A DNA stretch of 58,328 nt from Marinilabiliaceae bacterium (GCA_021443545.1 JABUTU010000076.1:1-58328); one strand, 5' to 3'; positions 16,140 to 26,012 are shown, numbered from the stretch's first letter. Notes: generated from the sequence alone by a model not told the origin. Program-made: numbers and translations.

Positions 16140-16373
16140 GATGTCAAGAAAAAGATAACGCTTATACAAAGTCTGCTGTGGCTCTGGGAACAAAAAAAAT
16201 ACTGACCTTTGGCATTTACATCATTTCTTATTTGTCACAATAGCGAACTTATGACTTATAGTTTTTGTGTATTTATTACGTATTTTGTCACAACTATATG
16301 TTGTTTTCGTGGCAAAATTGTAAATAACCCCCAATTAACAGCAACTTGTTATAAGTGCTTGTATTCGTTTAAC

Positions 16374-17939
16374 TTACACTATTGCCTCGATTAATGTGTG
16401 ACCATCTATCACGACTGGTGGCAGTAAGCCTGGCTGCTTGTTACTGTTGAAACAGAACGAGACGAGATATCCTGTTTGGAGGTTGAAGTATTCCAGATAT
16501 CCTTTGAGTTGCTCTTCGCCTCGCTGGTTGTAGGCATTGCCTCGCCAGATCTTCAGTTCAATGACATATTGAGTGCCGAGGTAATCAACAATGATGTCCA
16601 TGCGTTCGTGGTCGCGCGTTTGTGGCTCAATGTAGTAATTGCCAGAACCATTGATGATTGGACGAAGGTAGGTAAGGAATATCTCGCGACCATTATCCTC
16701 AAGGAATTTATGTTCCTTAACCATATTGTAGGTCTGGTTCATGTGAACCACGAAGCGCTCTAAGAGGTGAGGCATATTGATGTATCCGTCTATGATGAAC
16801 TGACTCTTGTCGGCCTGTCCATACTGTGACATTGTTGATGCCTTGTTCTTTGCAAGGAAATAGTTATACAGACGAGTCTCCATAATGCGACAAGCAACTG
16901 ATACCAGCCCGTTTTGAGTGCTGATGTAATTGAACATGGATGCTATCTGAAGGTACTTCTCGTCTGGGTTGTAAGTCTCTCTTGATCCATTGAACAGGAT
17001 TCGCTTCAGTGTTGCCTCAAGCTCAGGGTAGTCATCCAGCTTCTTTATCATATTGTCGAACAATGTGTTGCGCTCCATGAGTATCGCATTCACAGCCTTC
17101 AATACACCCTCCTTGTCCCAAGTGTAATGTTCAGCATCGATAATCATACAGAGGCGACTGACAAGGAAGGGGTAGCCACCAGTGTAGTCGCGTATCATCT
17201 GAGCTACCATTTTCTCGTCAAAGTCAAGGTTATGATCAGCCTTGTATTCTGCGAGCATATCAGCGATGCCCTTAGCTTGAAGACTCATATCCACATCAAA
17301 TGGTACTGCGATATTCCATGGCGAGTTGTACTGATGTTGATCCTCAGAACGCATCTTCAGTTTGAGGTTTTTGACATCATATACACCAGCAAGGATGACG
17401 GATTGGAATGAGGGAATACGATTGCGCTTGAGATATACTTCACGTAACAATCCCAAGAACTTCAGGAATGATGGATGATTCCCTGCCTGGTCAATCTCAT
17501 CTATAAGAAGAACTATTGGTTTGGAGTTTTTTATACAAATGTTTCCAATAAAATCAATAAGGTTCTCAGACGAACATCCATCCTTGTATTCTTTAGCATA
17601 GGCTTTTATTTGCTCACCTATTTCATTATCTAAACCTGAAAGTGGAGACCATGCGAAAGCCCTTGCTATAAGCGAGATAAATTTGCCATATAGGCGATCT
17701 TCTTTCTCATAGCATGCGTCTTCAATAGTCTCGAAGCTAACACAGAATACACAATACTCATCAGAGAGTTGTGTGCACATTGCCTCCAGCGTTGTTGTCT
17801 TGCCATACTGACGTCCACGGTTTATGCAGAAATAGTCACCATTGGCAACCATTCCTCTTATGATTTCCAGGCGCTCGGTGATATCCACCATATAATGTTC
17901 GTTAGGACGACATGTTCCAGCTATATTGAATCTTTTCAT
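16374..17939 (-). CDS. AAA-like ATPase with C-terminal PD-(D/E)XK nuclease-like domain
   Basis: A 521-aa single-gene ATPase. Walker A is in GRQYGKTTT (42-50) and Walker B in PIVLLIDEID (141-150). A middle winged-helix-like region contains DYTGGYPFLVSRLC. The C-terminus has RMDIIVDYLG...ELKIW with Asp448, Glu461 and Lys463 in the D-x(n)-ExK arrangement of PD-(D/E)XK nucleases. The N-terminal ATPase part resembles the AAA_35-like group common in Bacteroidales genomes. The biological role of this group is not established; a link to mobile or defence functions is possible. It stands alone, with no operon partner. Confidence 0.85.
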   Translation of the reverse strand: MKRFNIAGTCRPNEHYMVDITERLEIIRGMVANGDYFCINRGRQYGKTTTLEAMCTQLSDEYCVFCVSFETIEDACYEKEDRLYGKFISLIARAFAWSPLSGLDNEIGEQIKAYAKEYKDGCSSENLIDFIGNICIKNSKPIVLLIDEIDQAGNHPSFLKFLGLLREVYLKRNRIPSFQSVILAGVYDVKNLKLKMRSEDQHQYNSPWNIAVPFDVDMSLQAKGIADMLAEYKADHNLDFDEKMVAQMIRDYTGGYPFLVSRLCMIIDAEHYTWDKEGVLKAVNAILMERNTLFDNMIKKLDDYPELEATLKRILFNGSRETYNPDEKYLQIASMFNYISTQNGLVSVACRIMETRLYNYFLAKNKASTMSQYGQADKSQFIIDGYINMPHLLERFVVHMNQTYNMVKEHKFLEDNGREIFLTYLRPIINGSGNYYIEPQTRDHERMDIIVDYLGTQYVIELKIWRGNAYNQRGEEQLKGYLEYFNLQTGYLVSFCFNSNKQPGLLPPVVIDGHTLIEAIV

Positions 17940-18172
17940 TTGCGACTATGAGTGCTGTATGCAACTTTGCTCCGCAATTATACGAATATATTTTGAAAAA
18001 TAAATATAGGACACTCTCAAATATGACTTTTATTATAAAAGTTTATACATTTGATTCTTCAAAAAATACCTTTTCTTGCAACAATGTTGTATTTGGATAT
18101 GGTTCTGACTGACTGAGGATTGAGTCCTTTCATGTGGAAGTTCATAAAAGAATCCATAGAATGAATTTTGCT

Positions 18173-18859
18173 TTATCTGACAACCATTCCTACGATATAA
18201 TAATGTGGCATATACTTTTGCATAGAAGCTCCTTCGTTCGGGTCTATTTCTTGCTCGCCACAAAAACGGAAAAAGTCATACTCTTCATCATACCAAAAAC
18301 TGCCATACATAACAAGAGGGATGAATTTGTTAAATTCAAATTCAGTTATTTTATATGGAACACAGTTGTATTCAAGCAGTGTTTCGCCTGTCTTTGTATT
18401 AACAGCAGGTTTCAAATGCAGGCAATACGCCCCCCTTGCCATATTCTCAATATTTAAAAATACCCGCTCAGTGCTATCATTTTCTATTGGCAAGAAACCA
18501 ACAATTAGTTTCTGTGCTACTTTATATATGCCCTTTGCTTCATCAAAAGCACTTCCTTCATCATGAATTTTCTTTTGATCTGTTTCATCAAATACTGATA
18601 ACATTTTCCTGTTTTCAGTGGAAAAGAAACTCTGTTCTGTCACCATGCTATCACGTTCGAACTCTCTGAAAATAATTTCAAAGACACGAGTGCTATCTAT
18701 CAATGAACTTACGTCGAAAGAGAATGCCTCATATCGTGCAAAGTTCATAAGTGCTATGTAGTCATCAACGATAGCCTTCTGTTGCTTAACTACATAATTC
18801 TGTGCCCATCCGTTCGCACTGCTAAGCAGGACGAGAAATGAAATGATTATTTGTTTCAT
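18173..18859 (-). CDS. Secreted protein of unknown function
   Basis: A 228-aa protein with a signal peptide (MKQIIISFLVLLSSANGWAQ). I start at 18859 because this ATG opens the signal; the frame extends 15 codons upstream into a non-signal sequence that overlaps the GDSL gene's spacer. The mature region has no motif I recognise and contains charged and aromatic segments (FWYDEEYDFFRFCGEQE). It follows the XynE-like esterase gene after 54 bases on the same strand and may be co-transcribed. Confidence 0.75.
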   Translation of the reverse strand: MKQIIISFLVLLSSANGWAQNYVVKQQKAIVDDYIALMNFARYEAFSFDVSSLIDSTRVFEIIFREFERDSMVTEQSFFSTENRKMLSVFDETDQKKIHDEGSAFDEAKGIYKVAQKLIVGFLPIENDSTERVFLNIENMARGAYCLHLKPAVNTKTGETLLEYNCVPYKITEFEFNKFIPLVMYGSFWYDEEYDFFRFCGEQEIDPNEGASMQKYMPHYYIVGMVVR

Positions 18860-18913
18860 TGTTTGTATCCTAATTTTGTATTTTGAAACACCCTCTTTGG
18901 TCATTGTAAATTG

Positions 18914-20080
18914 CTATTTCAATATTGTGGCTGCGTATATGCCCATTGCTTCGTAGCCTGCTGGAGAGCAGTGCAACCAGTCGTCGGAATACTTCTCCTG
19001 GAGTTGCGAAGGATTGGCAGGGTCTCTCATCAGCTCATCGAAATCGATGACACCATCCAATTCCTTATTTTCACGAATCCAGTCGTTGAGTGTCAGACGA
19101 GCTGCCTCTGCGAAGTGGTTGGCATAGAAGCTCTTTCCGAATGGGGTAATGGTGGCCATGTAAACTCTCTTTCCTGCCTCTTTAGCCTCATTAATCATTG
19201 TCGTGTAGGCATCGATAAGACTCTTTACAATAGCCTGATGGTTTGGTCGTTGTCCGCCAATGTCGTTGACACCTTCGAAGATGACAACTGTTGTAACGCC
19301 TGTCTGCTCAAGGACATCACGTTTAAAACGCTTTATAGCTGGTTCGCTGATACCACCGAAAACGACAGCATTTCCACCAATGCCCAGATTAAGGATGCCT
19401 TCGTTGCCCTCTTTAGCCTCAGCAAGGAAATCGGTCCATCGGTTTTGCAGATTAGTGGTGCTGCCTCGTCCGTCAGTAATGGAATTGCCTATGATGGCGA
19501 TGCAGGGTTTCTCGGCAACGACGTCAATGCATGATATGTTATACCAATGGTCGAGTTTCTCTGCATCAACGAATTTGGTTTTAGGTTTTGCTTCACCCTT
19601 TATGATATAGGATGTTGTTCTTGAGCCTCTGTGAGACGATGCGTTGACGGGCGTCGTATTGCCGTAGTTGATTGTGATAGATAGGCGTTGCAGAGGAGTA
19701 AGATTAAAGTTGAGAGCGTCGCTGAAAATAGCCTCACCTGCTGCAATCGTGACACTCTTCTTTCCGTTGAAAGTAAGGTATTTAGCTGACTTGACATCTA
19801 TGTCGGATGAGTCGGTAGGATTTGCAATGAAGACCGATTTTATCTCGACGGGCTCTTTGCTATGTATATTACTTAGTTGCATTCTCAGAGTTGTTCCTCC
19901 GATAGAGACATGAACAATCTCTCGAAGCGAACGGTTCGACAGACTCTCTTTAGGCATGTCACCAGGACCAGTCCATTCAACAGCAGTAGCCCAAGTCCCA
20001 GTCCACTTAGCATCATTCTGTTGAGCGTTGATGCTAAGTGTTGCCAATAACACGATAGTAGAAATGATAATATGTTTCAT
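18914..20080 (-). CDS. SGNH/GDSL hydrolase, XynE-like esterase
   Basis: A 388-aa secreted esterase. The signal peptide is MKHIIISTIVLLATLSINAQ. An N-terminal beta domain (WTGTWATAVEWTGPGDMP, SLREIVHVSIGG) precedes the SGNH core: nucleophile Ser200 in IGNSITDG, oxyanion Gly in GIGGNA, Asn272 in EGVNDIG, and Asp367/His370 in DDWLHCSPAG. This layout matches the XynE-like group described from Prevotella, thought to de-esterify plant or glycan substrates in the periplasm. I start at 20080 (signal ATG); the longer frame to 20179 would overlap the upstream gene. Confidence 0.9.
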   Translation of the reverse strand: MKHIIISTIVLLATLSINAQQNDAKWTGTWATAVEWTGPGDMPKESLSNRSLREIVHVSIGGTTLRMQLSNIHSKEPVEIKSVFIANPTDSSDIDVKSAKYLTFNGKKSVTIAAGEAIFSDALNFNLTPLQRLSITINYGNTTPVNASSHRGSRTTSYIIKGEAKPKTKFVDAEKLDHWYNISCIDVVAEKPCIAIIGNSITDGRGSTTNLQNRWTDFLAEAKEGNEGILNLGIGGNAVVFGGISEPAIKRFKRDVLEQTGVTTVVIFEGVNDIGGQRPNHQAIVKSLIDAYTTMINEAKEAGKRVYMATITPFGKSFYANHFAEAARLTLNDWIRENKELDGVIDFDELMRDPANPSQLQEKYSDDWLHCSPAGYEAMGIYAATILK

Positions 20081-20157
20081 AAAATTGGTTGTAATTATAT
20101 TTGCAATATTACACAATAAATCTTGTTTTAACAACAAATGAGGTATAGAATGCGTTT

Positions 20158-22047
20158 TTAGTTTCCTAAATGAGTACAATCAATCGACATATTTTGCAGT
20201 ATTACTTTGGCTGTAATGGTGTCGCGTGTCGCAGATTGTGAATCGTCAGGGTAGAACTCCTTGGTAAGGTATTTTTTTGCTTGGTTGTCAAACACCTGGA
20301 AGTTGTTCTTATCGACATATCCATAGCCGTCGTTAAAGTCGTAAAATGCGAACTCGGGCGAGTTAGGGGATAGTATGTTTTTGCTGAAAATAAATTCAGA
20401 GTTGTCGATTTGCAACTGAGACAATAGGGTAGAGGCAATGTCAATCTGGCTACCTATATGCGATATGATTGTGTCTTTGACTGCCAAAGCACCACCAGTC
20501 AAGACAAGAGGGATATTGAAGCGACTCTTATGAGAATAGTCGACATTTTGAGGACCTCCGTGACCATGGTCAGATACCAATATGAATAGAGTATTGTTCC
20601 ACCATTTTTTACTCTTTGCCTCTTTGAAGAAAGCACCTAAACACGAGTCGGTATAGCAAACGGAATTCATGTAAGGATGGTCGTGTTTAGTCTCCATCGG
20701 GACTGTAAATGGCTCATGACTTGAGAGGGTAAAGAGGAAGTTGAAGAAGGGTTGAGGTTGATTGTCAATCTCCTCTATCAGACGTTGAAAGAGATGCTCA
20801 TCATGAGCCCCCCATTTGTCGCTCATTGTCTCTTGCGAAAAGTCGTCCTGTGTTATGATATTATCAAAACCAGCCAAATTGACGAGAGAGTTGAAATTAT
20901 TGAACCCTAAGTCGCCACCATATAGGAATGTCTGGTTATGGTAGCCCACATTTCGTAATTTGTGAGCGATAAATGGTAGCGATTGAGTCTTTTGCGGGTA
21001 TTGGATAATGCTGTATGTTGGAAGGACAGGATAACCGCACATGACCCCGACTAAGCCCTTGCCCGAGCGGTCGGAAGATGCCATTATATTGCTGAACGCA
21101 ATGCTTTCGGGTAATAAATTTTTTATAGAGGGGGTCACGTTTTCACCTCCGAGGTATTCAACGGCATGAGCGGAGAAGCTCTCTAAGAGAATGATGACAA
21201 TGTTAGGGCGTTCGCAATTAAGTATTTGCAAACCATCATTATCGTGAGCTCTCTCCATCAGGATTTCAAACTTAGCTTTAGCATCGTCGTCGTCCATGAA
21301 GTGGTATGTGGTATTAGCCTGTTTTGCCCTCTTAAGAGAGTATAAAAAGTTCCAGGCTGGATTGAGAGCGACATGGTTAGCGAAGAGAGAATTGCTGAAG
21401 AAAGCTCTGCCAGTGTTGAGAGGGGCGATACCCACACCACCTCTGATTGGTATGATCAGAGCAGAGGCTAAGAGAGCTATGCCGAGCGTTTGAACAGTGA
21501 TAGCTATCCAGCCTTTGCTCTTTTCCTCTTTTGCTGAAATTATCGATTTTGTTAATCTGAGCAGAAGAAGGATGTTGCATATGATAAGTATTATTGCCAC
21601 GAACAAATAGAGAGCTATTGTCCAGTTTTCGGAAGAAGCAAAAGCCAACGATGGATTATCAGCAATCATGTCGAGGTCGGTTGCATCGAAATGTCTGCCC
21701 CAATAGCTATATACGATAGCGTTAGCGGGTAAGAGCGCGACGACGATGGAAGAGCCGACAGCGATGAGAATGTTTGTTGTAATCATTGCAGGGCGAATCT
21801 TCGTGAATATCGACAGAATGAGAGCCAATGCGCAGAATAGGATTCCGAAGTATGCTGCAATTGAAACGTCAAAAATCAGGCCTCTGCCGAAGGCTTCGAG
21901 GATGAGCAATGAAGGAGTGTCAATAGCTTTGTCGCTATTAAGAATAATGTGGAAAATACGTTGCGCAGTGAACGTTAAAATCCAGAAAATAAAGATAGAT
22001 ATCAAGTATCTGACTGCTAACCAAATAATTTTCCAAGCATTTTTCAT
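20158..22047 (-). CDS. LTA synthase-family/sulfatase-fold membrane phosphotransferase (1)
   Basis: A 629-aa protein with about five N-terminal transmembrane helices (residues 1-220) and an extracytoplasmic alkaline-phosphatase-superfamily domain beginning NIVIILLESFSAHAVEYLGG, where the residue after ES-F in the LESFS motif region supplies the nucleophile. Later metal-site motifs include LVSDHGHGGP. In Firmicutes such enzymes build lipoteichoic acid; in Bacteroidota they are presumed to move phosphoglycerol or phosphoethanolamine onto envelope glycans or lipids. The substrate is not predictable here. It lies behind a terminator, so it probably has its own promoter. Confidence 0.88.
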   Translation of the reverse strand: MKNAWKIIWLAVRYLISIFIFWILTFTAQRIFHIILNSDKAIDTPSLLILEAFGRGLIFDVSIAAYFGILFCALALILSIFTKIRPAMITTNILIAVGSSIVVALLPANAIVYSYWGRHFDATDLDMIADNPSLAFASSENWTIALYLFVAIILIICNILLLLRLTKSIISAKEEKSKGWIAITVQTLGIALLASALIIPIRGGVGIAPLNTGRAFFSNSLFANHVALNPAWNFLYSLKRAKQANTTYHFMDDDDAKAKFEILMERAHDNDGLQILNCERPNIVIILLESFSAHAVEYLGGENVTPSIKNLLPESIAFSNIMASSDRSGKGLVGVMCGYPVLPTYSIIQYPQKTQSLPFIAHKLRNVGYHNQTFLYGGDLGFNNFNSLVNLAGFDNIITQDDFSQETMSDKWGAHDEHLFQRLIEEIDNQPQPFFNFLFTLSSHEPFTVPMETKHDHPYMNSVCYTDSCLGAFFKEAKSKKWWNNTLFILVSDHGHGGPQNVDYSHKSRFNIPLVLTGGALAVKDTIISHIGSQIDIASTLLSQLQIDNSEFIFSKNILSPNSPEFAFYDFNDGYGYVDKNNFQVFDNQAKKYLTKEFYPDDSQSATRDTITAKVILQNMSIDCTHLGN

Positions 22048-22069
22048 AGAGGATTCTTATTCCAAAAAA

Positions 22070-22110
22070 TATAAAAATAGGTGTGCCATAATGCACTTTA
22101 TGGCACACCT
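22070..22110 (-). terminator. Terminator after the DUF5606 gene
   Basis: A 13-bp perfect stem (22079-22091 with 22098-22110, six-base loop) is followed on the minus strand by ATTTTTAT. It lies 31 bases past the DUF5606 stop and ends the long envelope operon upstream. Confidence 0.85.
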
Positions 22111-22140
22111 GCTATCTGATTTGCCCTAATGGGCGGATTA

Positions 22141-22548
22141 TCATTTGCTTGCCTCTTCGGCTGTCTCCTCTCTGACTATGTTGCGAGATTGGAGAATGTT
22201 GTACCACGAGAAGAGGCGTTTGATATCAGAGGTGTAGATATGCTCTTTGTCCCAATTCGGCAATACGTTATCCATATACGATTTCAGCTCATCAGCCGAT
22301 GCCTTCTTGGGGTCGATGGCAGGCTCACCTTTGGTATACTTGAAAATGTTGCTCATGACAGTAGACAGCTTTATGTCGCCATCCAAAGTATACATAGAGA
22401 TATCGCGAAGAGCGCTGACGCGTTGTGTATTTGTAACGCTGAGACGTTTACCATCAGCGAGGTTTTCGACGATGAGGATATTCTTACCCTGTGAGAGCAT
22501 CTTGTAAAGACCGCTTTGGCCACTTATGGCCAGTAACCCTGTTAACAT
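22141..22548 (-). CDS. DUF5606 family protein
   Basis: A 135-aa cytosolic protein. Its start (MLTGLLAISGQSGLYKMLSQGKN) and the segment GKRLSVTNTQRVSALRDISMYT agree with what I recall of the conserved Bacteroidota DUF5606 family, whose function is unknown. A perfect -7 element (TAATTTTG, 22593-22586) lies about 40 bases upstream but has no clear TTTG partner, so it may be transcribed alone or from the upstream operon. Confidence 0.85.
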   Translation of the reverse strand: MLTGLLAISGQSGLYKMLSQGKNILIVENLADGKRLSVTNTQRVSALRDISMYTLDGDIKLSTVMSNIFKYTKGEPAIDPKKASADELKSYMDNVLPNWDKEHIYTSDIKRLFSWYNILQSRNIVREETAEEASK

Positions 22549-22604
22549 ACTGTTAGTTCTTGTTTTGTTATTCTATTACAGTTTGCAAAATTACACTTTT
22601 GCTT

Positions 22605-23357
22605 TTATTTGATATTTCTTAATTGGCATATTTTTTCGTAGGCTTGCTGTATTCTGACAAATTTTCGTTCAGCCTCTTTTTTTACGTCATCACCAAGATT
22701 TGCGACTGTGTCGGGATGAAATTTCTTGACGAGTGTTCTGTATGTCTTTTTGATTTCATCGTTTGTGGCAGTCGGTTTCAGTCCGAGAATATCGTAAAGC
22801 GATTCTGTCGATTGATTATTGGTTGTGTTGAAAGATGAACTGTTGTTATTCTCTCTGTTGCCATAGTTTCCTGTATAGCCATAGTTGCCATATACACGTC
22901 TTATAGCCTCTAAGTCGTACAAATCAAGACCTATAGAGACTGTGATTTTTTGAAGTAGGTTCCATTCTTCGCGCGACATTATTCCGTCGGCCATGGCAAT
23001 GCCATAGAGAATACTCAGTATAGTGCGTCTGTAACTTGGAGAGAGATAGCGTCTGATAAAATACGATACATCGTTGATATTTACATCTCTCTTAAGGAGA
23101 TTTCGTAGTATCAGAAGAGCCTCTTTTGTCTCTTCGGCGCCAAATATTCGCACTAATTCCGATTTGACATAATCCAGCTCGACCTTTCTTACTCTGCCAT
23201 CTGCTTTCATCATACATGCCACCAATTGGAGTAGCGCAACCTTGAATTGTTGTCGCAGTCCTCCATAGTCATAGCGCATATTCGCAATATCCCCTTTTTG
23301 CAATAAGGATATTAGAATCATGCCTATTACGGGAAGTATAAAGAATATGAAAAACAT
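22605..23357 (-). CDS. TerB-like/DnaJ co-chaperone (DjlA-like)
   Basis: A 250-aa protein. A short N-terminal membrane helix (residues 1-20) is followed by a TerB-type helical domain ([24 protein letters not shown] ... [13 protein letters not shown]), a Gly/Asn/Tyr-rich linker and a C-terminal J domain ([22 protein letters not shown]) with the HPD tripeptide in KKFHPDTVA. This is the DjlA plan: a membrane-anchored Hsp40 that stimulates DnaK. It lies 46 bases after an LTA synthase-like gene on the same strand. Confidence 0.9.
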   Translation of the reverse strand: MFFIFFILPVIGMILISLLQKGDIANMRYDYGGLRQQFKVALLQLVACMMKADGRVRKVELDYVKSELVRIFGAEETKEALLILRNLLKRDVNINDVSYFIRRYLSPSYRRTILSILYGIAMADGIMSREEWNLLQKITVSIGLDLYDLEAIRRVYGNYGYTGNYGNRENNNSSSFNTTNNQSTESLYDILGLKPTATNDEIKKTYRTLVKKFHPDTVANLGDDVKKEAERKFVRIQQAYEKICQLRNIK

Positions 23358-23403
23358 ATATTATATTGGTGGTGTTAGCTTCGCAATAAGTGATACTTGT
23401 ATA

Positions 23404-25338
23404 TTATTTGATTATGGTCAATCTGTCTTCTATCATTCTGTTGTTATATTGTTGAAGGTAAGCCTTGATTATCTGTTCAAAGGATTTTGTTGTGTTAGGA
23501 TTCTCTTCTTTGATATCTGTTGTCAGCATCGGGTCGCGTTTCATATCGTATAGACCAGCAATAACCTTGCCATCGAAATACGCTATTGAGTCGTTTTTAT
23601 ATAATTGATAGACACCATTATTGAAATTGACCGCAAAATGCTCATTGTCAGGTGTTGAGAAAAGGTCTATACCAAAAGAGACAAATTTCTTAGATATGCC
23701 AAGGTATGACAAGATTGATGGCATTATGTCGGCTTGTTGAGCAATGACGTTGCGTGAGCCAGTCAGAGTTGAGTCGTTAGGTGAGTAGAATAGTATTGGC
23801 ACAGCAAAAGCCTGTGCGTTATTCATATACTCAGAGTGGTCAGGAATACTGCTATGGTCGGCTGTAATGACAAACAATGTATTGTTGAACCAAGGTTTAT
23901 CCTTTACGTTATTGAAGAATTGTCTTAGAGCGTAGTCTGTATAGCCTATACACTCTTCAACGGGTAGTTTTCCTTTTGGAAAACGGCCTTCAAATTCAGC
24001 TGGCACTTTGAAGGGATGGTGAGAAGAGAGTGAGAAGAGTGCTGCGCAGAATGGTTCCTGCATCGAGGATATTTCATTGGCGTAGTATTGGAAGAATTTA
24101 TCATCCCATATTCCCCATATACCATCAAAATCGTTGTCGTTATTGTATTCATTCTTTCCTCTATAGCTTTTGAAACCAGCTATTTTGGCGAATGCATCAA
24201 ATCCCATACTCCCATTTGGCGCGCCATGAAAAAATGCGGTCTCGTACCCCTCGTCATTGAGAATAGAAGCTATACTATTGACTTTATTGTTAGAGTATTG
24301 GCTTACCACATACGGCATGGTCAGAGAGGGTATGCTTGCTAAAATTGAGGGCATTGCATCGATACTCTTGCGCCCGTTTGAATAGGCGTTGCAGAAGGAT
24401 AGTGATTGCGAAACAAGCGAGTCGAGAAATGGAGTGTAACCAGCATACTTGCCATCTTCGAGAGTTGGATTCATTGCGCCTATGAACTCACGACTGAAAC
24501 TTTCAAGAATAAAGATGACAACATTTTTGCGATTAGGCTCTGTGCTTATTGCTTTTTCTTTATGGATTGGCGAGAAGTAGTTATCGATTTCATCTTCAGA
24601 GAAATACGACAGGTGTTCAAATCCCTTTTTGCCAATTGTTCTGATAAAGGAGAAAGGGGTGTTAAGGACTATTGCGCTCTCTTCAGGTGAAGATGTGTAG
24701 GCAGCAGCATTGCTCAGAGTGATAGGTCTCGTGCTATGGCGCACACCGCCTCTGATACCAGCTACTGATAGGGCTGCCACAATGCCGAATACCAATATGC
24801 CGATAATAGCGTATGCTATAGAATTTCTGACAGGTGTTACCTTTGGCTTGTAAAGACGTATTGCATATACAAATAGAGTTAACAAAACGATGAAGTAGAG
24901 GAAGACATACCAGTAGTCAACGAAGAATTGCCCCCATAGAGTTGTCATGTTCTCCTCTCCAGCGAGAATATCAAGAACATTATATGTGGTTCGTTTGAGA
25001 ATGAATCGGTAGTAGATGAAATCTATACAGTTCATCGCCAAACCGATTGCGTTCAGAGTGAAGAATAATCCCTCAAGAAATGACGAGTATCTCTTCTTGA
25101 ATTTTGCTTTGAAAGATAATATGTAGCATACAAACCAAAGCAAGTTGAGATAGATAAGAGCTGATATGTCGAATCGTAAACCTCCATACATCATCAAAGG
25201 CCAATCGCTTAGTGAACAATTGGGAAATAGTTCTGTGTTGAAGAGGTAGAATGATACGCGTTCGATTGCATAGAATATGATTAAAACAGCAAATCGATAG
25301 GGTAGTATCAGATATTCGTTTATGGCGTGATGTTTCAT
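23404..25338 (-). CDS. LTA synthase-family/sulfatase-fold membrane phosphotransferase (2)
   Basis: A 644-aa protein with five N-terminal membrane helices and an extracytoplasmic sulfatase-fold domain starting VVIFILESFSREFIGAMNP, with the metal-site segment VITADHSSIPDHSEYM. It resembles the protein at 20158-22047 in plan but is well diverged. Its start codon overlaps the stop of the LepB-like gene by one base (TAATG), implying coupled translation. Presumed role is transfer of a phospholipid-derived phosphate headgroup to an envelope acceptor; the substrate is unknown. Confidence 0.88.
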   Translation of the reverse strand: MKHHAINEYLILPYRFAVLIIFYAIERVSFYLFNTELFPNCSLSDWPLMMYGGLRFDISALIYLNLLWFVCYILSFKAKFKKRYSSFLEGLFFTLNAIGLAMNCIDFIYYRFILKRTTYNVLDILAGEENMTTLWGQFFVDYWYVFLYFIVLLTLFVYAIRLYKPKVTPVRNSIAYAIIGILVFGIVAALSVAGIRGGVRHSTRPITLSNAAAYTSSPEESAIVLNTPFSFIRTIGKKGFEHLSYFSEDEIDNYFSPIHKEKAISTEPNRKNVVIFILESFSREFIGAMNPTLEDGKYAGYTPFLDSLVSQSLSFCNAYSNGRKSIDAMPSILASIPSLTMPYVVSQYSNNKVNSIASILNDEGYETAFFHGAPNGSMGFDAFAKIAGFKSYRGKNEYNNDNDFDGIWGIWDDKFFQYYANEISSMQEPFCAALFSLSSHHPFKVPAEFEGRFPKGKLPVEECIGYTDYALRQFFNNVKDKPWFNNTLFVITADHSSIPDHSEYMNNAQAFAVPILFYSPNDSTLTGSRNVIAQQADIMPSILSYLGISKKFVSFGIDLFSTPDNEHFAVNFNNGVYQLYKNDSIAYFDGKVIAGLYDMKRDPMLTTDIKEENPNTTKSFEQIIKAYLQQYNNRMIEDRLTIIK

Positions 25339-26012
25339 TATCGGATAATCTTATCAGCTCTGACTGGTCCCCAGTGGCGACTATCATTGATATTCAGTCG
25401 GTCGTCATTGAGAAGAAAATAATAGTTGTATCTGAATGTATATGTGTCTGTTTGCTGGATATCAAGACGCTTATCCTCTTGAGCTATCAGAGGCTCGTAA
25501 TAGAGTCGGTTCTCTTTATTCAGATTAACGCACATTCCCTTTTCAGGTAAAACGAATGAGTGCATATGAATGGCATTATTCATAGCCACTTTTTCCCATG
25601 GGTATATACGTGAGTCGGGGATATTAGCTAAAATTCTGCTATATGTATATCTGTTCCACTCTTGATGTCTTTTCAGGACTGGAAGAGTTGCTTTGGCATC
25701 GACTCTTGAGTTACTTCGGAAGAGGGTGTCTACTATTGTGTTGTCATATTTCTGCATCTTATGAACCACCGACAGCGGAGTCATGCGTGAAATGCAATAC
25801 TCCGCTCTTGCAGATGAGGTCTCATACTCGTCACTTCCATCAACCAAGAGACATGCATCTTCTATGGCGATGGTATCGCCAGGAAGTGCCATTACACGCG
25901 ATTTTATGTGATGCTCGTCATCGATCTGAGCTATGACAATATCACCGCGTCTGTAGCTCACTTGGCAAGCTGTCAGACAGAGAACAGATAGTAATGGCAG
26001 AATCCTAAACAT
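25338..26012 (-). CDS. Degenerate LepB-like lipoprotein (signal peptidase I fold, no catalytic Ser)
   Basis: A 224-aa protein that follows lepB. It keeps signal peptidase I landmarks: YRRGDIVIAQ (box near the Ser motif), KSRVMALPGDTI with Lys37 at the general-base position, and a C-terminal NDDRLNINDSRHWG that echoes GDNRxxSxDSRxxG. The Ser eight residues before the GD pair is replaced by Ala-Cys, and this Cys16 sits in a lipobox (VLCLTACQ) at the end of a lipoprotein-type signal. So it is probably a lipid-anchored, non-peptidase paralogue. I start at 26012 because its ATG overlaps the lepB stop as TGATG. An upstream extension to 26087 would overlap lepB. Confidence 0.78.
   Translation of the reverse strand: MFRILPLLSVLCLTACQVSYRRGDIVIAQIDDEHHIKSRVMALPGDTIAIEDACLLVDGSDEYETSSARAEYCISRMTPLSVVHKMQKYDNTIVDTLFRSNSRVDAKATLPVLKRHQEWNRYTYSRILANIPDSRIYPWEKVAMNNAIHMHSFVLPEKGMCVNLNKENRLYYEPLIAQEDKRLDIQQTDTYTFRYNYYFLLNDDRLNINDSRHWGPVRADKIIR

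Noticed and set aside
18033..18263. 76-aa minus-strand frame overlapping the end of the secreted protein gene
   Set aside because: It has no signal, motif or spacing and overlaps the better-supported CDS in another frame.
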